Origin: Pseudomonas sp. KUIN-1
GTDB lineage: Bacteria > Pseudomonadota > Gammaproteobacteria > Pseudomonadales > Pseudomonadaceae
Direction: 5' to 3'
DNA length: 64,000 nt
Assembly (NCBI RefSeq): GCF_009176725.1
Contig: NZ_AP020337.1
Coordinates: forward strand, 4,161,501-4,225,500
Under the pieces are notes generated by a model. It searched no databases. It saw only the letters and a list, made by a program, of their open reading frames with translations, and was not told where the DNA came from. Positions 11,018 to 19,412 of this stretch are shown piece by piece. Positions within the stretch are counted from its first letter, which is position 1; every line of letters begins with the position of its first letter. Both the position numbers and the translations under genes were made by a program.

Positions 11018-12691
11018 TCAGTCTTCGCGATAGCGACGCAGCTTGAGCTGCTTGCCAGCAACACGGGTGTCCTTGAGCTTGGTCAGCAGACGCTCAAGAC
11101 CATCTTCCGGCAGTTCGACCAGGCTGAAGCTGTCACGGACCTGGATACGGCCGATCGCTTCGCGGGCCAGGCCGCCTTCGTTGAGAATGGCACCCAGCAG
11201 GTTCTTGGCAGCGATACCATCACGCGCACCCAGCGCGGTACGGCAACGAGCACGGCCTTCGGCCAATGGAACCGGCGCACGACGCTCACGCTCAGGACGA
11301 TCACCACGGTCGCTGCTGCGCTCTGGACGATCACCGCGCGGGGCGTTGTTCGGAACCAGTGGACGCTCGCGCTCGATGGCTGCCAGGGTCAGTGCCTGAC
11401 CGTTGGTAGCCTTGCGCAGCAGTGCAGCGGCAAGCGCGCGAGGGCTGCAGCCGATGTCGGCAGTCAGACGATCGAGCAGATCACCGTGAGTCGATTCGGC
11501 ATCAGCGACCAGCGGCGACAGGCTGTTGGTCAGTTTCTTGATGCGCGCATCCAGAACGGCCTGGGCATCCGGCAGGCGGACTTCCGCAACCTTCTGACCG
11601 GTAACACGCTCGATCACTTGCAGCATGCGGCGCTCACGAGGCGTCACCAGCAGCAGTGCGCGACCTTCGCGACCGGCACGACCGGTACGGCCGATACGGT
11701 GAACGTATGACTCCGGATCGTAAGGCATGTCCACGTTGAAGACGTGGGTGATACGCGGAACGTCAAGACCACGGGCAGCAACGTCGGTCGCCACAACGAT
11801 GTCCAGACGGCCATCCTTGAGGGATTCGATAACGCGCTCGCGCTGGTTCTGGGCGATGTCGCCGTTCAGTGCGGCAGCCTTGTAGCCTTTGGCTTCAAGA
11901 GCACTGGCCAGATCCAGGGTCGCCTGCTTGGTGCGGACGAACATGATCAGGGCGTCGAAGTCTTCGACTTCCAGCAGGCTCAGTACGGCCGAGGTCTTCT
12001 GGTCAGCGTGAACCAGCAGGTGAGCCTGCTCGATCGCGGTAACGGTCTGGGTCTTGGTCTGGATCTTGACGTGCTTCGGATCGCGCAGATGGCGTTCGGC
12101 GATGGCACGGATCGACTGTGGCAGCGTGGCCGAGAACAGTACGGTCTGGCGGGTTTCAGGCATGGCCTTGAAGATGACTTCGAGGTCGTCCATGAAGCCC
12201 AGCTTGAGCATTTCGTCCGCTTCGTCGAGAACCAGATGGTTCACGGTCGCCAGGACTTTCTCGTCACGACGCAGGTGGTCGCAGAGACGGCCCGGGGTAG
12301 CGACGACGATCTGTGCGCCGTTGCGGATAGCCTTGAGCTGAGGGCCCATCGGCGCGCCGCCGTAGACCGCTACAACGGTCACGCCCGGCATTTGTTTTGC
12401 GTAGGTCTCGAACGCGGTGGCAACCTGAAGTGCCAGTTCGCGGGTCGGGGCCAGGATCAGTGCTTGCGGCTCGCGCTTGCTCGGGTCGATCCGATGCAGG
12501 ATAGGCAGTGCGAACGCGGCGGTTTTACCCGTACCGGTTTGCGCCTGACCAATCATGTCGTGACCGGCGAGAATAATCGGGATCGATTGCTGCTGAATGG
12601 CCGAAGGCTCTTCGTAGCCAGTGGCGACGACTGCTGCAACGATATTTGGATGAAGTTCGAGAGCGGCGAAGCCGCCGATTTCCTGGGTCAT
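11018..12691 (-). CDS. deaD: DEAD-box RNA helicase
   Basis: 557 residues from the ATG at 12691 (MTQEIGGFAALEL); an earlier in-frame start at 12724 is unlikely. Motifs in order: Q motif, AQTGTGKTAAF (I), PTRELALQ (Ia), TPGRLCDH, DEAD (II), SAT (III), FVRTK, ATDVAARGLD, HRIGRTGRAGR (VI). The tail holds an Arg/Asp-rich segment and an RRM-like DbpA-type domain ending in LKLRRYRED. It unwinds structured RNA in ribosome assembly and in the cold. The leader is long (see 12692-13144), as in other cold-shock helicase genes. Confidence 0.93.
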   Translation of the reverse strand: MTQEIGGFAALELHPNIVAAVVATGYEEPSAIQQQSIPIILAGHDMIGQAQTGTGKTAAFALPILHRIDPSKREPQALILAPTRELALQVATAFETYAKQMPGVTVVAVYGGAPMGPQLKAIRNGAQIVVATPGRLCDHLRRDEKVLATVNHLVLDEADEMLKLGFMDDLEVIFKAMPETRQTVLFSATLPQSIRAIAERHLRDPKHVKIQTKTQTVTAIEQAHLLVHADQKTSAVLSLLEVEDFDALIMFVRTKQATLDLASALEAKGYKAAALNGDIAQNQRERVIESLKDGRLDIVVATDVAARGLDVPRITHVFNVDMPYDPESYVHRIGRTGRAGREGRALLLVTPRERRMLQVIERVTGQKVAEVRLPDAQAVLDARIKKLTNSLSPLVADAESTHGDLLDRLTADIGCSPRALAAALLRKATNGQALTLAAIERERPLVPNNAPRGDRPERSSDRGDRPERERRAPVPLAEGRARCRTALGARDGIAAKNLLGAILNEGGLAREAIGRIQVRDSFSLVELPEDGLERLLTKLKDTRVAGKQLKLRRYRED

Positions 12692-13144
12692 GGGTCTGCC
12701 TCTAGTGCATCCGCAAAGACCCATGCTTCAAAGCTGCGCGTGCCGTGTACGACCTTGAGGTCACCCTGGCTGCTTTGTCGGCGGGGATTTGCGAAAACGT
12801 TTGATGAATGGATCGTCCAGGCTAGTCCGTTGTGCGAACAAGCAACCGAAGCTGGCTTCGGGGAACTGCAATACCTTGACGAGGGCCGTGTTAAGGCCGG
12901 CGCGCACTATACCGGAAATACGCACCTTAGTGAGTCTTTTTTTACGAAACGTTGCGCCATTTTTGAGCGGCGGCAGCCCCTGAGTCCGGGCAGAAGGCCG
13001 CATGATCAAGGCGCGGGCCCGAGATTGCGGGGATTACCGCTTAAACGTTTAATCTATTCTTGCACATGACCGGCATCCTGGCCTTCGAGGTGTGGCGAAT
13101 TGTCCCACCCCGTTTTCAGCACAATCGACTCAGCTGTCACCTAC
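12692..13144 (-). other. Long leader and promoter region of deaD
   Basis: 453 bases without a convincing gene. On the - strand TATAGT (12906-12911) is a possible minus-10, which would give a leader of about 200 bases, a length common for cold-shock helicase mRNAs; no good minus-35 precedes it. A perfect 12-base palindrome TTAAACGTTTAA lies at 13041-13052 and resembles a LacI-type operator. The part of the gap nearest 13144 is the 3' side of the SpeE-like gene. Confidence 0.4.
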
Positions 13145-13906
13145 TCAGGTGGCGGAACGAATAGCCTTGATCAGCGACGCAAGCGAGTAACCCAGATGCG
13201 GCGCAAGTGCCTCGGCTCGTCCGTTCAACGCGTCGATATCCAGTGTCTGCTCCAGGTCGGCCGGGACGAGCAGGATGACGTTGCCCTCCTTCACCGGCAG
13301 CTCCCAGTAATGGCGGTGGTAAAGGCCACGCAGCAGCGCCGCTCCCAGCGGCTTGCCGTCGTCGGTCGCCCACTGATTGATGATCAGCCAGCCGCCCGGA
13401 TTCAGCCGCTGCTGACAGCTCTGCAGGAAATTCCAGGCCAGGTGCCCGACCCCAGGCCCGACATCGGTGTACAGGTCGACAAAGATCAGGTCGGCAGGCT
13501 CGGCACTGTCCAGCAGGTCCAGCGCATCGCCGATGCGGATATACAGTCGCGGATCGTCGTCGAGCCCCATGAACTCCATGGCCAGACGTGGCACATCCGG
13601 GCGCAGCTCGATGACTTCCACATCCTCGAGGGGCAGGAACTTCATGCAGGCCTGAGTCAGCGTACCGGCCCCCAGGCCCAGAAACAGCGCGCTTTCCGGC
13701 GCGTCATGGCACAGCGCGCCGATCAGCATCGCGCGGGTGTAGTCGTACTCCAGCCAGCTCGGATCGGCTGTAAAGGTGCAGCTTTGCTCGATGGCATCGC
13801 CAAACTCCAGAAAGCGGTAATCCTCCACTTCCAGCACGCGAATCATGCCGAAGTCGTCGTGCACCTCGGCCAGGATTCGCTCTACGCGCTCACGCTCTTC
13901 CGTCAT
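13145..13906 (-). CDS. Spermidine-synthase-like protein
   Basis: 253 residues from the ATG at 13906, with AGGA 6 bases upstream (a GTG directly before it is too close to the AGGA). Rossmann fold of the SpeE superfamily: LGLGAGTLTQACMKFLP (SAM/dcSAM loop), VEVIELRPDVPRLA (acidic end of strand 2) and DLIFVDLYTDVGPG. The N-terminal beta domain of true spermidine synthases is reduced, so the substrate is uncertain. Divergent from the DAHP synthase gene. Confidence 0.82.
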   Translation of the reverse strand: MTEERERVERILAEVHDDFGMIRVLEVEDYRFLEFGDAIEQSCTFTADPSWLEYDYTRAMLIGALCHDAPESALFLGLGAGTLTQACMKFLPLEDVEVIELRPDVPRLAMEFMGLDDDPRLYIRIGDALDLLDSAEPADLIFVDLYTDVGPGVGHLAWNFLQSCQQRLNPGGWLIINQWATDDGKPLGAALLRGLYHRHYWELPVKEGNVILLVPADLEQTLDIDALNGRAEALAPHLGYSLASLIKAIRSAT

Positions 13907-14075
13907 CACCGTTCCTGGTTGTCTGCGCCGAGCGCAAAATACGAATTGTCGGGCAAGCGCACGGCTTTGTCACACGTTGTGGCGTACGGCGTCGCTCCAA
14001 TGCTCCGCACCGCACTGGCAGAGCAACGACGAACTGCTAACATGCCGATCCGATTGCACAACTCTAGAGCCAATA

Positions 14076-15422
14076 ATGAGCCAACCCTGGAGCCCCGACA
14101 GCTGGCGGGCACTGCCGATTCAGCAGCAACCTCACTACCCTGATGCCGAGCACCTGCACAGGGTCGAACAGACACTGGCCAGTTACCCGCCGCTGGTGTT
14201 CGCCGGCGAAGCACGTGAGTTGCGCCGTCAGTTTGCCGAAGTGACCCAGGGACGTGCGTTCTTGCTGCAGGGCGGTGACTGCGCGGAAAGCTTCATGGAG
14301 TTTTCCGCCGCCAAGATTCGCGATACGTTCAAGGTCCTGCTGCAGATGGCAATCGTGATGACGTTTGCCGCCGGTTGCCCGGTGGTGAAAGTCGGACGCA
14401 TGGCCGGGCAATTTGCCAAGCCACGCTCGGCCAACGACGAAATCATCGATGGCGTGACGCTCCCGGCTTATCGGGGTGACATCGTCAACGGCATCGGTTT
14501 CGACGAGAAAAGCCGAGTGCCGGACCCGGAACGCCTGATCCAGGCTTACAACCAGTCCACCGCCACCCTGAACCTGCTGCGCGCCTTCGCACAGGGCGGG
14601 TTTGCCGATCTGCATCAGGTGCACAAGTGGAACCTGGACTTCATCGCCAACTCGGCGCTGGCCGACAAGTACAGCCAGTTGGCCGGGCGCATCGATGAAA
14701 CCCTGGCGTTCATGCGCGCCTGCGGCATGGACGGCTCGCCGCAGTTGCGCGAAACCAGCTTCTTCACCGCCCACGAAGCGTTGCTGCTCAATTACGAAGA
14801 AGCCTTCGTACGACGCGACAGCCTGACCAACGATTACTACGATTGCTCGGCGCACATGCTGTGGATCGGCGACCGTACCCGCCAGCTCGATGGCGCGCAC
14901 GTCGAGTTCCTGCGCGGGGTCAACAACCCGATCGGCGTCAAGGTCGGCCCGAGCATGAACACCGACGACCTGATCCGCCTGATCGATATCCTCAACCCGG
15001 ACAACGACCCGGGGCGCCTGAACCTGATCGCGCGCATGGGTGCCAACAAGGTCGGTGATCACTTGCCGCAGCTGATCCGCGCCGTCGAGCGCGAAGGCCG
15101 CAAGGTGCTGTGGAGCTCGGACCCGATGCACGGCAACACGATCAAGGCCAGCAGTGGCTACAAGACCCGCGACTTTGCGCAGATCCTTGGCGAAGTGAAG
15201 CAGTTCTTCCAGGTGCACCAGGCTGAGGGCACTTACGCGGGCGGCATCCACATTGAAATGACCGGACAGAACGTCACCGAATGCATCGGTGGTGCCCGCC
15301 CGATCACTGAAGACGGCCTTTCGGATCGCTATCACACGCATTGCGACCCACGCATGAACGCCGATCAGTCACTGGAACTGGCCTTCCTGATTGCCGAGAC
15401 CCTCAAGCAGGTCAGGCGCTAA
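14076..15422 (+). CDS. Class II 3-deoxy-7-phosphoheptulonate synthase
   Basis: 448 residues from the ATG at 14076 (MSQPWSPDSWRAL). Plant-type (class II) DAHP synthase joining phosphoenolpyruvate and erythrose-4-phosphate, the first step of the shikimate pathway. Visible: LLQGGDCAESF, KVGRMAGQFAKPRS, YRGD, the KVGPSM and WSSDPMHGN metal/substrate motifs, and GGIHIEMTGQNVTEC. Length is normal. In P. aeruginosa the same gene (PA2843) follows the SpeE-like gene and deaD. Class II enzymes in pseudomonads often serve secondary or stress-related aromatic needs beside class I enzymes. Confidence 0.95.
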   Translation: MSQPWSPDSWRALPIQQQPHYPDAEHLHRVEQTLASYPPLVFAGEARELRRQFAEVTQGRAFLLQGGDCAESFMEFSAAKIRDTFKVLLQMAIVMTFAAGCPVVKVGRMAGQFAKPRSANDEIIDGVTLPAYRGDIVNGIGFDEKSRVPDPERLIQAYNQSTATLNLLRAFAQGGFADLHQVHKWNLDFIANSALADKYSQLAGRIDETLAFMRACGMDGSPQLRETSFFTAHEALLLNYEEAFVRRDSLTNDYYDCSAHMLWIGDRTRQLDGAHVEFLRGVNNPIGVKVGPSMNTDDLIRLIDILNPDNDPGRLNLIARMGANKVGDHLPQLIRAVEREGRKVLWSSDPMHGNTIKASSGYKTRDFAQILGEVKQFFQVHQAEGTYAGGIHIEMTGQNVTECIGGARPITEDGLSDRYHTHCDPRMNADQSLELAFLIAETLKQVRR

Positions 15423-15449
15423 ACAGGAAAACCCGGAGCAACTGCCCGC

Positions 15450-15683
15450 TCAATGCTTGAGCGGGTCGTCCCAGAACGGACGCTCGGCTTCCTGCTGAAT
15501 ATCGGCACGGCTCAAGCCCAGGTCCTTCAGTGCTCCGTCACTCATCTGTGCCAGCAAGCGGCGCTGGCGGTGCAGCTCCAGCCAGCGCTGCAGATGACGC
15601 TTCAGCGCTGTGAACACCGTGCCCGCCTGCAACCCCCCATCGCCCCCTTCTACCCCTGCGCATTGTTTTTGACCTTTCATCAT
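15450..15683 (-). CDS. DUF1127 (YjiS-like) small protein
   Basis: About 77 residues. GGAGGG lies 4-7 bases before a double ATG (15683/15680), which decides the start; the frame stays open upstream to 15785 without a better site. The C-terminal half is the Arg-rich DUF1127 helix pair (RHLQRWLELHRQRRLL, ALKDLGLSRADI). Short DUF1127 proteins act in phosphate, carbon and RNA turnover regulation in other proteobacteria; here the role is unknown. Convergent with DAHP synthase. Confidence 0.8.
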   Translation of the reverse strand: MMKGQKQCAGVEGGDGGLQAGTVFTALKRHLQRWLELHRQRRLLAQMSDGALKDLGLSRADIQQEAERPFWDDPLKH

Positions 15684-15777
15684 CTTGCCCTCCATGTGGG
15701 ATGACTGAAGTCTCGCCTCGGGCGTAGGATCAATCCAACGAATGTTCGTTATGCCTTCCATCTGGGAGTTTGATGTA

Positions 15778-16632
15778 TTGGCCACCTACCCGAGCATTGA
15801 TACCGAACTGTTGCGCACCTTCGTGGCGATTGCCGATCACGGCGGTTTCACTCGCGCAGGTGAAGCGGTCAACCGCACACAGTCGGCGGTCAGCATGCAG
15901 ATGAAGCGTCTGGAAGAAGACGTCGTGCAGCGCCCGCTGTTTCAGCGTGAAGGCCGGGTCCTGAACCTGACTGCGGAGGGCCAGGTACTGCTCGGTTACG
16001 CGCGGCGAATTCTCAAGCTGCACAGCGAGGTGTTCAACACCTTGCGCGAGCCGCACATGATCGGCGTGGTGAAAATCGGCTCGCCGGACGATTACGTGAT
16101 GCGCTTCCTGCCCGGCATTCTGGCGCAGTTCGCCCAGGCCTATCCGCTGGTTCAAGTGGAAGTGCATTGCGAGCCATCGGACCTTCTGCTGCAACGTCAC
16201 GACCTGGATCTGACCATTGTCACGCGCAAGCCCGGCACCGAGATCGGCACGCTGCTGCGTCAGGAACGTCTGATGTGGATGGAGGCCGTCGGCTTTGCCC
16301 CGCATGAGCAAACACCCATTCCGCTGGCGATGTTCAATACCCACTGCTTCTGTCGTGACTGGGCGTGCAATGCGCTGGACGGCATGGGGCGTGATTACCG
16401 CATCGCCTACAGCAGCTCGAGCATGGCGGCGATCACTGCAGTGGTCGGCGCGGGCCTGGCAGTCACCGCGCAGTTCCAGAGCCTGGCCACAGCGGATTTA
16501 CGTATCCTCGGCGAGGCGGAACAATTGCCACAGCTGCCAACCGCCAGCATCGTCCTCCTGCGCAAGTCTGGAAATCCCTCGCCCATCACCGAATGCATGG
16601 CCGATTACATCATCGCCGGCTTCAAACCTTGA
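15778..16632 (+). CDS. LysR-family transcriptional regulator
   Basis: 284 residues if started at TTG 15778, which has GGGAG 9 bases upstream and begins directly before the helix-turn-helix (SIDTELLRTFVAIADHGGF, AGEAVNRTQSAVSMQMKRLE); an ATG at 15742 is the alternative, without a visible ribosome site. The effector domain (about 85-280) follows. Downstream and convergent is a TauE/SafE exporter whose stop overlaps this gene by 11 bases, so the exporter is a possible, unproven, target. Effector unknown. Confidence 0.88.
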   Translation: MATYPSIDTELLRTFVAIADHGGFTRAGEAVNRTQSAVSMQMKRLEEDVVQRPLFQREGRVLNLTAEGQVLLGYARRILKLHSEVFNTLREPHMIGVVKIGSPDDYVMRFLPGILAQFAQAYPLVQVEVHCEPSDLLLQRHDLDLTIVTRKPGTEIGTLLRQERLMWMEAVGFAPHEQTPIPLAMFNTHCFCRDWACNALDGMGRDYRIAYSSSSMAAITAVVGAGLAVTAQFQSLATADLRILGEAEQLPQLPTASIVLLRKSGNPSPITECMADYIIAGFKP

Positions 16633-17368
16633 GCGCGAGAATGACCGCACAGAGCACCAGAAACACGCAGAACATCAGGCGCAGGGTGCGCTCCGGCAAC
16701 GAATGCGCCAGCTTGACGCCCCAGCTGATGCTGGCCAGGCCGCCGATGGCCAGCGGAATGCCCATCGACCAGTTGACGTGATCGTGCAACGCATAGGTGA
16801 CCAGCGTGATACCGGTGCTCGGCGCCGCCAGGGACAGCGCAAGCCCCTGAGCCACGACCTGGGTCGCGCCGAAGACACTGGTAAGGATCGGCGTCGCCAC
16901 GACCCCGCCGCCGACGCCAAACAGACCACCGGTCACGCCGGAGCCGACGCCCAGCAGCCATAACCACTGTTCATGACGCAACCCGCCAGCGGCCTGCTTG
17001 CTGCGCCAATACATCTGCGCGACATTAAACACGGTCAGCACCACCAGAAAACCGACGAAGCCCAGGCGCATGCCTTGCGGGTCGATGCGAACCGCGAGCA
17101 GCGAGGTCAGCCAGGCAAAAATGAAACTGGGGATGATCAACATCAGCGCATTACGCAGCAGAATCCGGTTGCGCTGGTTGTAACGCCACAAGGCCAGCAA
17201 CACATTCGGTAGCACCATCAGCAAGGCGGTCCCTTGAGCCAGTTGCTGATCCAGACCGAACAGCACCCCGAGCGCGGGAATTGCCACAAGACCACCACCG
17301 ATGCCGAACAACCCTCCCAGGGTGCCCATCGCTGCACCCAGCAACACAAACATCACAATTTCAATCAC
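16622..17368 (-). CDS. TauE/SafE-family membrane exporter
   Basis: About 248 residues from GTG 17368, where GGGGA precedes the start and the first membrane helix begins at once (VIEIVMFVLLGAAMG). Two homologous halves, each with the family signature (GGLFGIGGGLVAIP and GGLFGVGGGVVATP), and about eight hydrophobic segments. The family exports sulfite, sulfoacetate or related organic anions; the substrate here is not visible. Confidence 0.9.
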   Translation of the reverse strand: MIEIVMFVLLGAAMGTLGGLFGIGGGLVAIPALGVLFGLDQQLAQGTALLMVLPNVLLALWRYNQRNRILLRNALMLIIPSFIFAWLTSLLAVRIDPQGMRLGFVGFLVVLTVFNVAQMYWRSKQAAGGLRHEQWLWLLGVGSGVTGGLFGVGGGVVATPILTSVFGATQVVAQGLALSLAAPSTGITLVTYALHDHVNWSMGIPLAIGGLASISWGVKLAHSLPERTLRLMFCVFLVLCAVILALKV

Positions 17369-17557
17369 ACTGCGTCCCCACCCGATCAATGACCAAATGC
17401 TACGCAGTCCTGCTCTGGACCGACAGCCGATGACGCCGTTTTTTTCGCGCATCACGCACGATGCCAGCGCTTTGAGCGCTGCATGAGCGAAATTATCTGG
17501 CGCATTAAAGAGTGCAACACTAAGTTAAACTCATTCGACCGAGTTTGAGGACCTGAT

Positions 17558-18031
17558 ATGAGTGCCGACCAAAGCCCGACCCGCTCCGCACCTGCCGATT
17601 GCGATTCGCTGCTGCTGGATAACCAATTGTGTTTCGCCCTGTATTCCACCTCGTTGATGATGACCAAGGTTTACAAGCCGCTGTTGCAGGCGCTCGGGCT
17701 GACCTATCCGCAGTATCTGGCGATGATGGTGCTGTGGGAAAGGGACGGGCTCACTGTGGGCGACGTCAGCACGCGCCTGCTCACCGATCCGGGTTCATTG
17801 ACGCCGCTGCTCAAACGACTCGAAGGCGAGGGCTTCATCAGCCGCACGCGCAGCAAGGAAGACGAGCGGGTGGTGTTGCTTCACCTGACCGAACAGGGAC
17901 GCGAGTTGCAGCAAAAGGCCTTGACCGTACCTGGCTGCATTCTCTCGTCGAGCGGGCTGACCATGGAAAAGCTTCGCGACCTGCAAGCGCAGTTGCTGGA
18001 GCTGCGCGAGCACCTGCACCAGAGCCTCTAG
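17558..18031 (+). CDS. ohrR: Organic-hydroperoxide sensor/repressor OhrR (MarR family)
   Basis: 157 residues. Winged-helix MarR protein of the two-cysteine OhrR type: peroxidatic Cys25 in NQLCFALYS, with a Tyr after it, and resolving Cys127 in GCILSSSGL. The DNA-binding helix is in TDPGSLTPLLKRLEGEGF and the wing in RTRSKEDERVV. It represses ohr until organic hydroperoxides oxidise the cysteine. ohr follows 190 bases downstream, with palindromic operator candidates between. Confidence 0.95.
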   Translation: MSADQSPTRSAPADCDSLLLDNQLCFALYSTSLMMTKVYKPLLQALGLTYPQYLAMMVLWERDGLTVGDVSTRLLTDPGSLTPLLKRLEGEGFISRTRSKEDERVVLLHLTEQGRELQQKALTVPGCILSSSGLTMEKLRDLQAQLLELREHLHQSL

Positions 18032-18126
18032 GAAAAGGCCTCACCTCAGCTCGTCATGCCCGGCCACCCTGCGTGAGGTCTGGCAGGCCCTCCAACGATC
18101 ATCCTAGACCTTTTTGCAGAATTATC

Positions 18127-18180
18127 TTGCGCGCAAACTATCCTTGGGCTACCTTTGCTTTGCGATTAATTAGCGCGCAA
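18127..18180 (+). promoter_or_regulatory. ohr promoter with paired OhrR-type operators
   Basis: A perfect palindrome TTGCGCGCAA (18127-18136) and a near copy TTAGCGCGCAA (18170-18180) flank a likely promoter, TTGGGC (18144-18149), 16 bases, TTAATT (18166-18171). The second copy overlaps the minus-10. The placement fits repression of ohr by OhrR. Confidence 0.65.
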
Positions 18181-18221
18181 GCATTTAGCGCAATCAACCC
18201 TTCATCGAGCGAGGCAAGATC

Positions 18222-18641
18222 ATGGACACTCTTTACACCGCAGTTGCAACCGCCACCGGCGGCCGTGATGGTCGTGCTGTTTCCGACGACAAGATTCTCG
18301 ACGTCAAGCTGGCGACCCCGAAAGAACTCGGCGGTGCTGGCGGCGCAGCCACTAACCCTGAGCAGCTGTTCGCTGCCGGTTATTCGGCCTGCTTCATCGG
18401 TGCATTGAAGTTCGTGGCCGGCCAGAGCAAACGCAGCATTCCGGCAGATACCTCGATCACCGCCCACGTAGGCATCGGCCAGATCCCGGGCGGTTTCGGT
18501 CTGGACATCGACCTGCATGTCAGCCTGCCAGGCCTGGAGCAAGCCGACGCTCAGCAACTGGTCGATGCCGCGCACGTGGTCTGCCCATACTCGAACGCCA
18601 CTCGCGGTAACGTCGATGTGCGCCTGCATGTAACGGTCTGA
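18222..18641 (+). CDS. ohr: Organic hydroperoxide resistance peroxidase Ohr
   Basis: 139 residues. Thiol peroxidase of the Ohr/OsmC family that reduces fatty-acid hydroperoxides with lipoyl groups as electron donors. Catalytic Cys57 (GYSACFIGALKF) and resolving Cys121 (HVVCPYSNATRGN) are present; Arg14-Gly around residues 14-18 matches the family's catalytic Arg region. It ends at a bidirectional terminator. Confidence 0.96.
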   Translation: MDTLYTAVATATGGRDGRAVSDDKILDVKLATPKELGGAGGAATNPEQLFAAGYSACFIGALKFVAGQSKRSIPADTSITAHVGIGQIPGGFGLDIDLHVSLPGLEQADAQQLVDAAHVVCPYSNATRGNVDVRLHVTV

Positions 18642-18690
18642 TCCTGTCTGACGCCTGGGCAACGGCTGCCCGGCAAGAGTCTCAGGCACA

Positions 18691-18718
18691 AAAAAACCCG
18701 CAGCGATGCGGGTTTTTT
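18691..18718. terminator. Bidirectional intrinsic terminator
   Basis: AAAAAACCCGCA pairs with TGCGGGTTTTTT around a GCGA loop, between convergent ohr and efp. Confidence 0.92.
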
Positions 18719-18743
18719 GCGTAACGGGGTTACAAAACAATGC

Positions 18744-19313
18744 TTACTTCGCACGGCCTTTGTAGGAACCGCCTTCACGGGTATCGATCTCGATCATGTC
18801 GCCGATTTCGATGAAGTCGGCAACGCTCAGCTCGGTGCCGTTTTTCAGTTTGGCAGGCTTCATGACCTTGCCCGACGTGTCGCCACGAGCGGAGCCTTCG
18901 GTGTAGTCAACCTGACGCACGATAGTGGTCGGCAGCTCTACGGAAACCAGACGGTCTTCGAAGAACACGGCTTCGCAAACGTCAGTCATGCCTTCTTCGA
19001 CGAAAGGCAGAACGCTTTCGATGTCTTCGGCGTTCAGCTCGTACATGGTGTAGTCAGAGGTGTCCATGAACGTGTAGGTGTCACCGCTGATGAAAGACAG
19101 GGTGGCTTCCTTGCGATCCAGGATCACGTCGTCCAGCTTGTCGTCGGCGCTGTAAACGATCTCGGTCTTGTAACCGGTCAGCAGGTTTTTCAGCTTGGTC
19201 TTCATGATCGCGCTGTTACGACCGGACTTGGTGAACTCAGCTTTCTGAACCAGCCATGGATCGTTCTCGAGACGGATCACGGTACCGGGTTTCAGCTCTT
19301 TACCAGTTTTCAT
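18744..19313 (-). CDS. efp: Translation elongation factor EF-P
   Basis: 189 residues from the ATG at 19313. Three beta-barrel domains; rescues ribosomes stalled at polyproline. The tip of the first domain reads FTKSGRNSAI with Arg at position 32 in place of the lysine of E. coli, the residue rhamnosylated by EarP in Pseudomonas and Shewanella. earP lies directly upstream on the same strand, separated by 99 bases that hold a strong inverted repeat. Confidence 0.97.
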   Translation of the reverse strand: MKTGKELKPGTVIRLENDPWLVQKAEFTKSGRNSAIMKTKLKNLLTGYKTEIVYSADDKLDDVILDRKEATLSFISGDTYTFMDTSDYTMYELNAEDIESVLPFVEEGMTDVCEAVFFEDRLVSVELPTTIVRQVDYTEGSARGDTSGKVMKPAKLKNGTELSVADFIEIGDMIEIDTREGGSYKGRAK

Positions 19314-19345
19314 TGCATATATCCGAATTTGGATGGAATTAACCA

Positions 19346-19396
19346 AAGGCTCTGTACGAGAAACAACCTGCGCAGGCCTTTTTCGTACAGAGCCTT
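19346..19396. repeat. Long inverted repeat between earP and efp
   Basis: AAGGCTCTGTACGA (from 19346) pairs with TCGTACAGAGCCTT (to 19396); with one mismatch the arms extend to 18 bases. The 15-base loop itself holds the palindrome CCTGCGCAGG. It lies in the efp leader. No T run follows on the - strand. Confidence 0.75.
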
Positions 19397-19412
19397 GTAT
19401 CAAGGCCGCGTA

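Noticed and set aside
12761..13009. 82-residue frame upstream of deaD on the - strand
   Set aside because: No family features, no ribosome site, and it covers the probable deaD promoter and leader.
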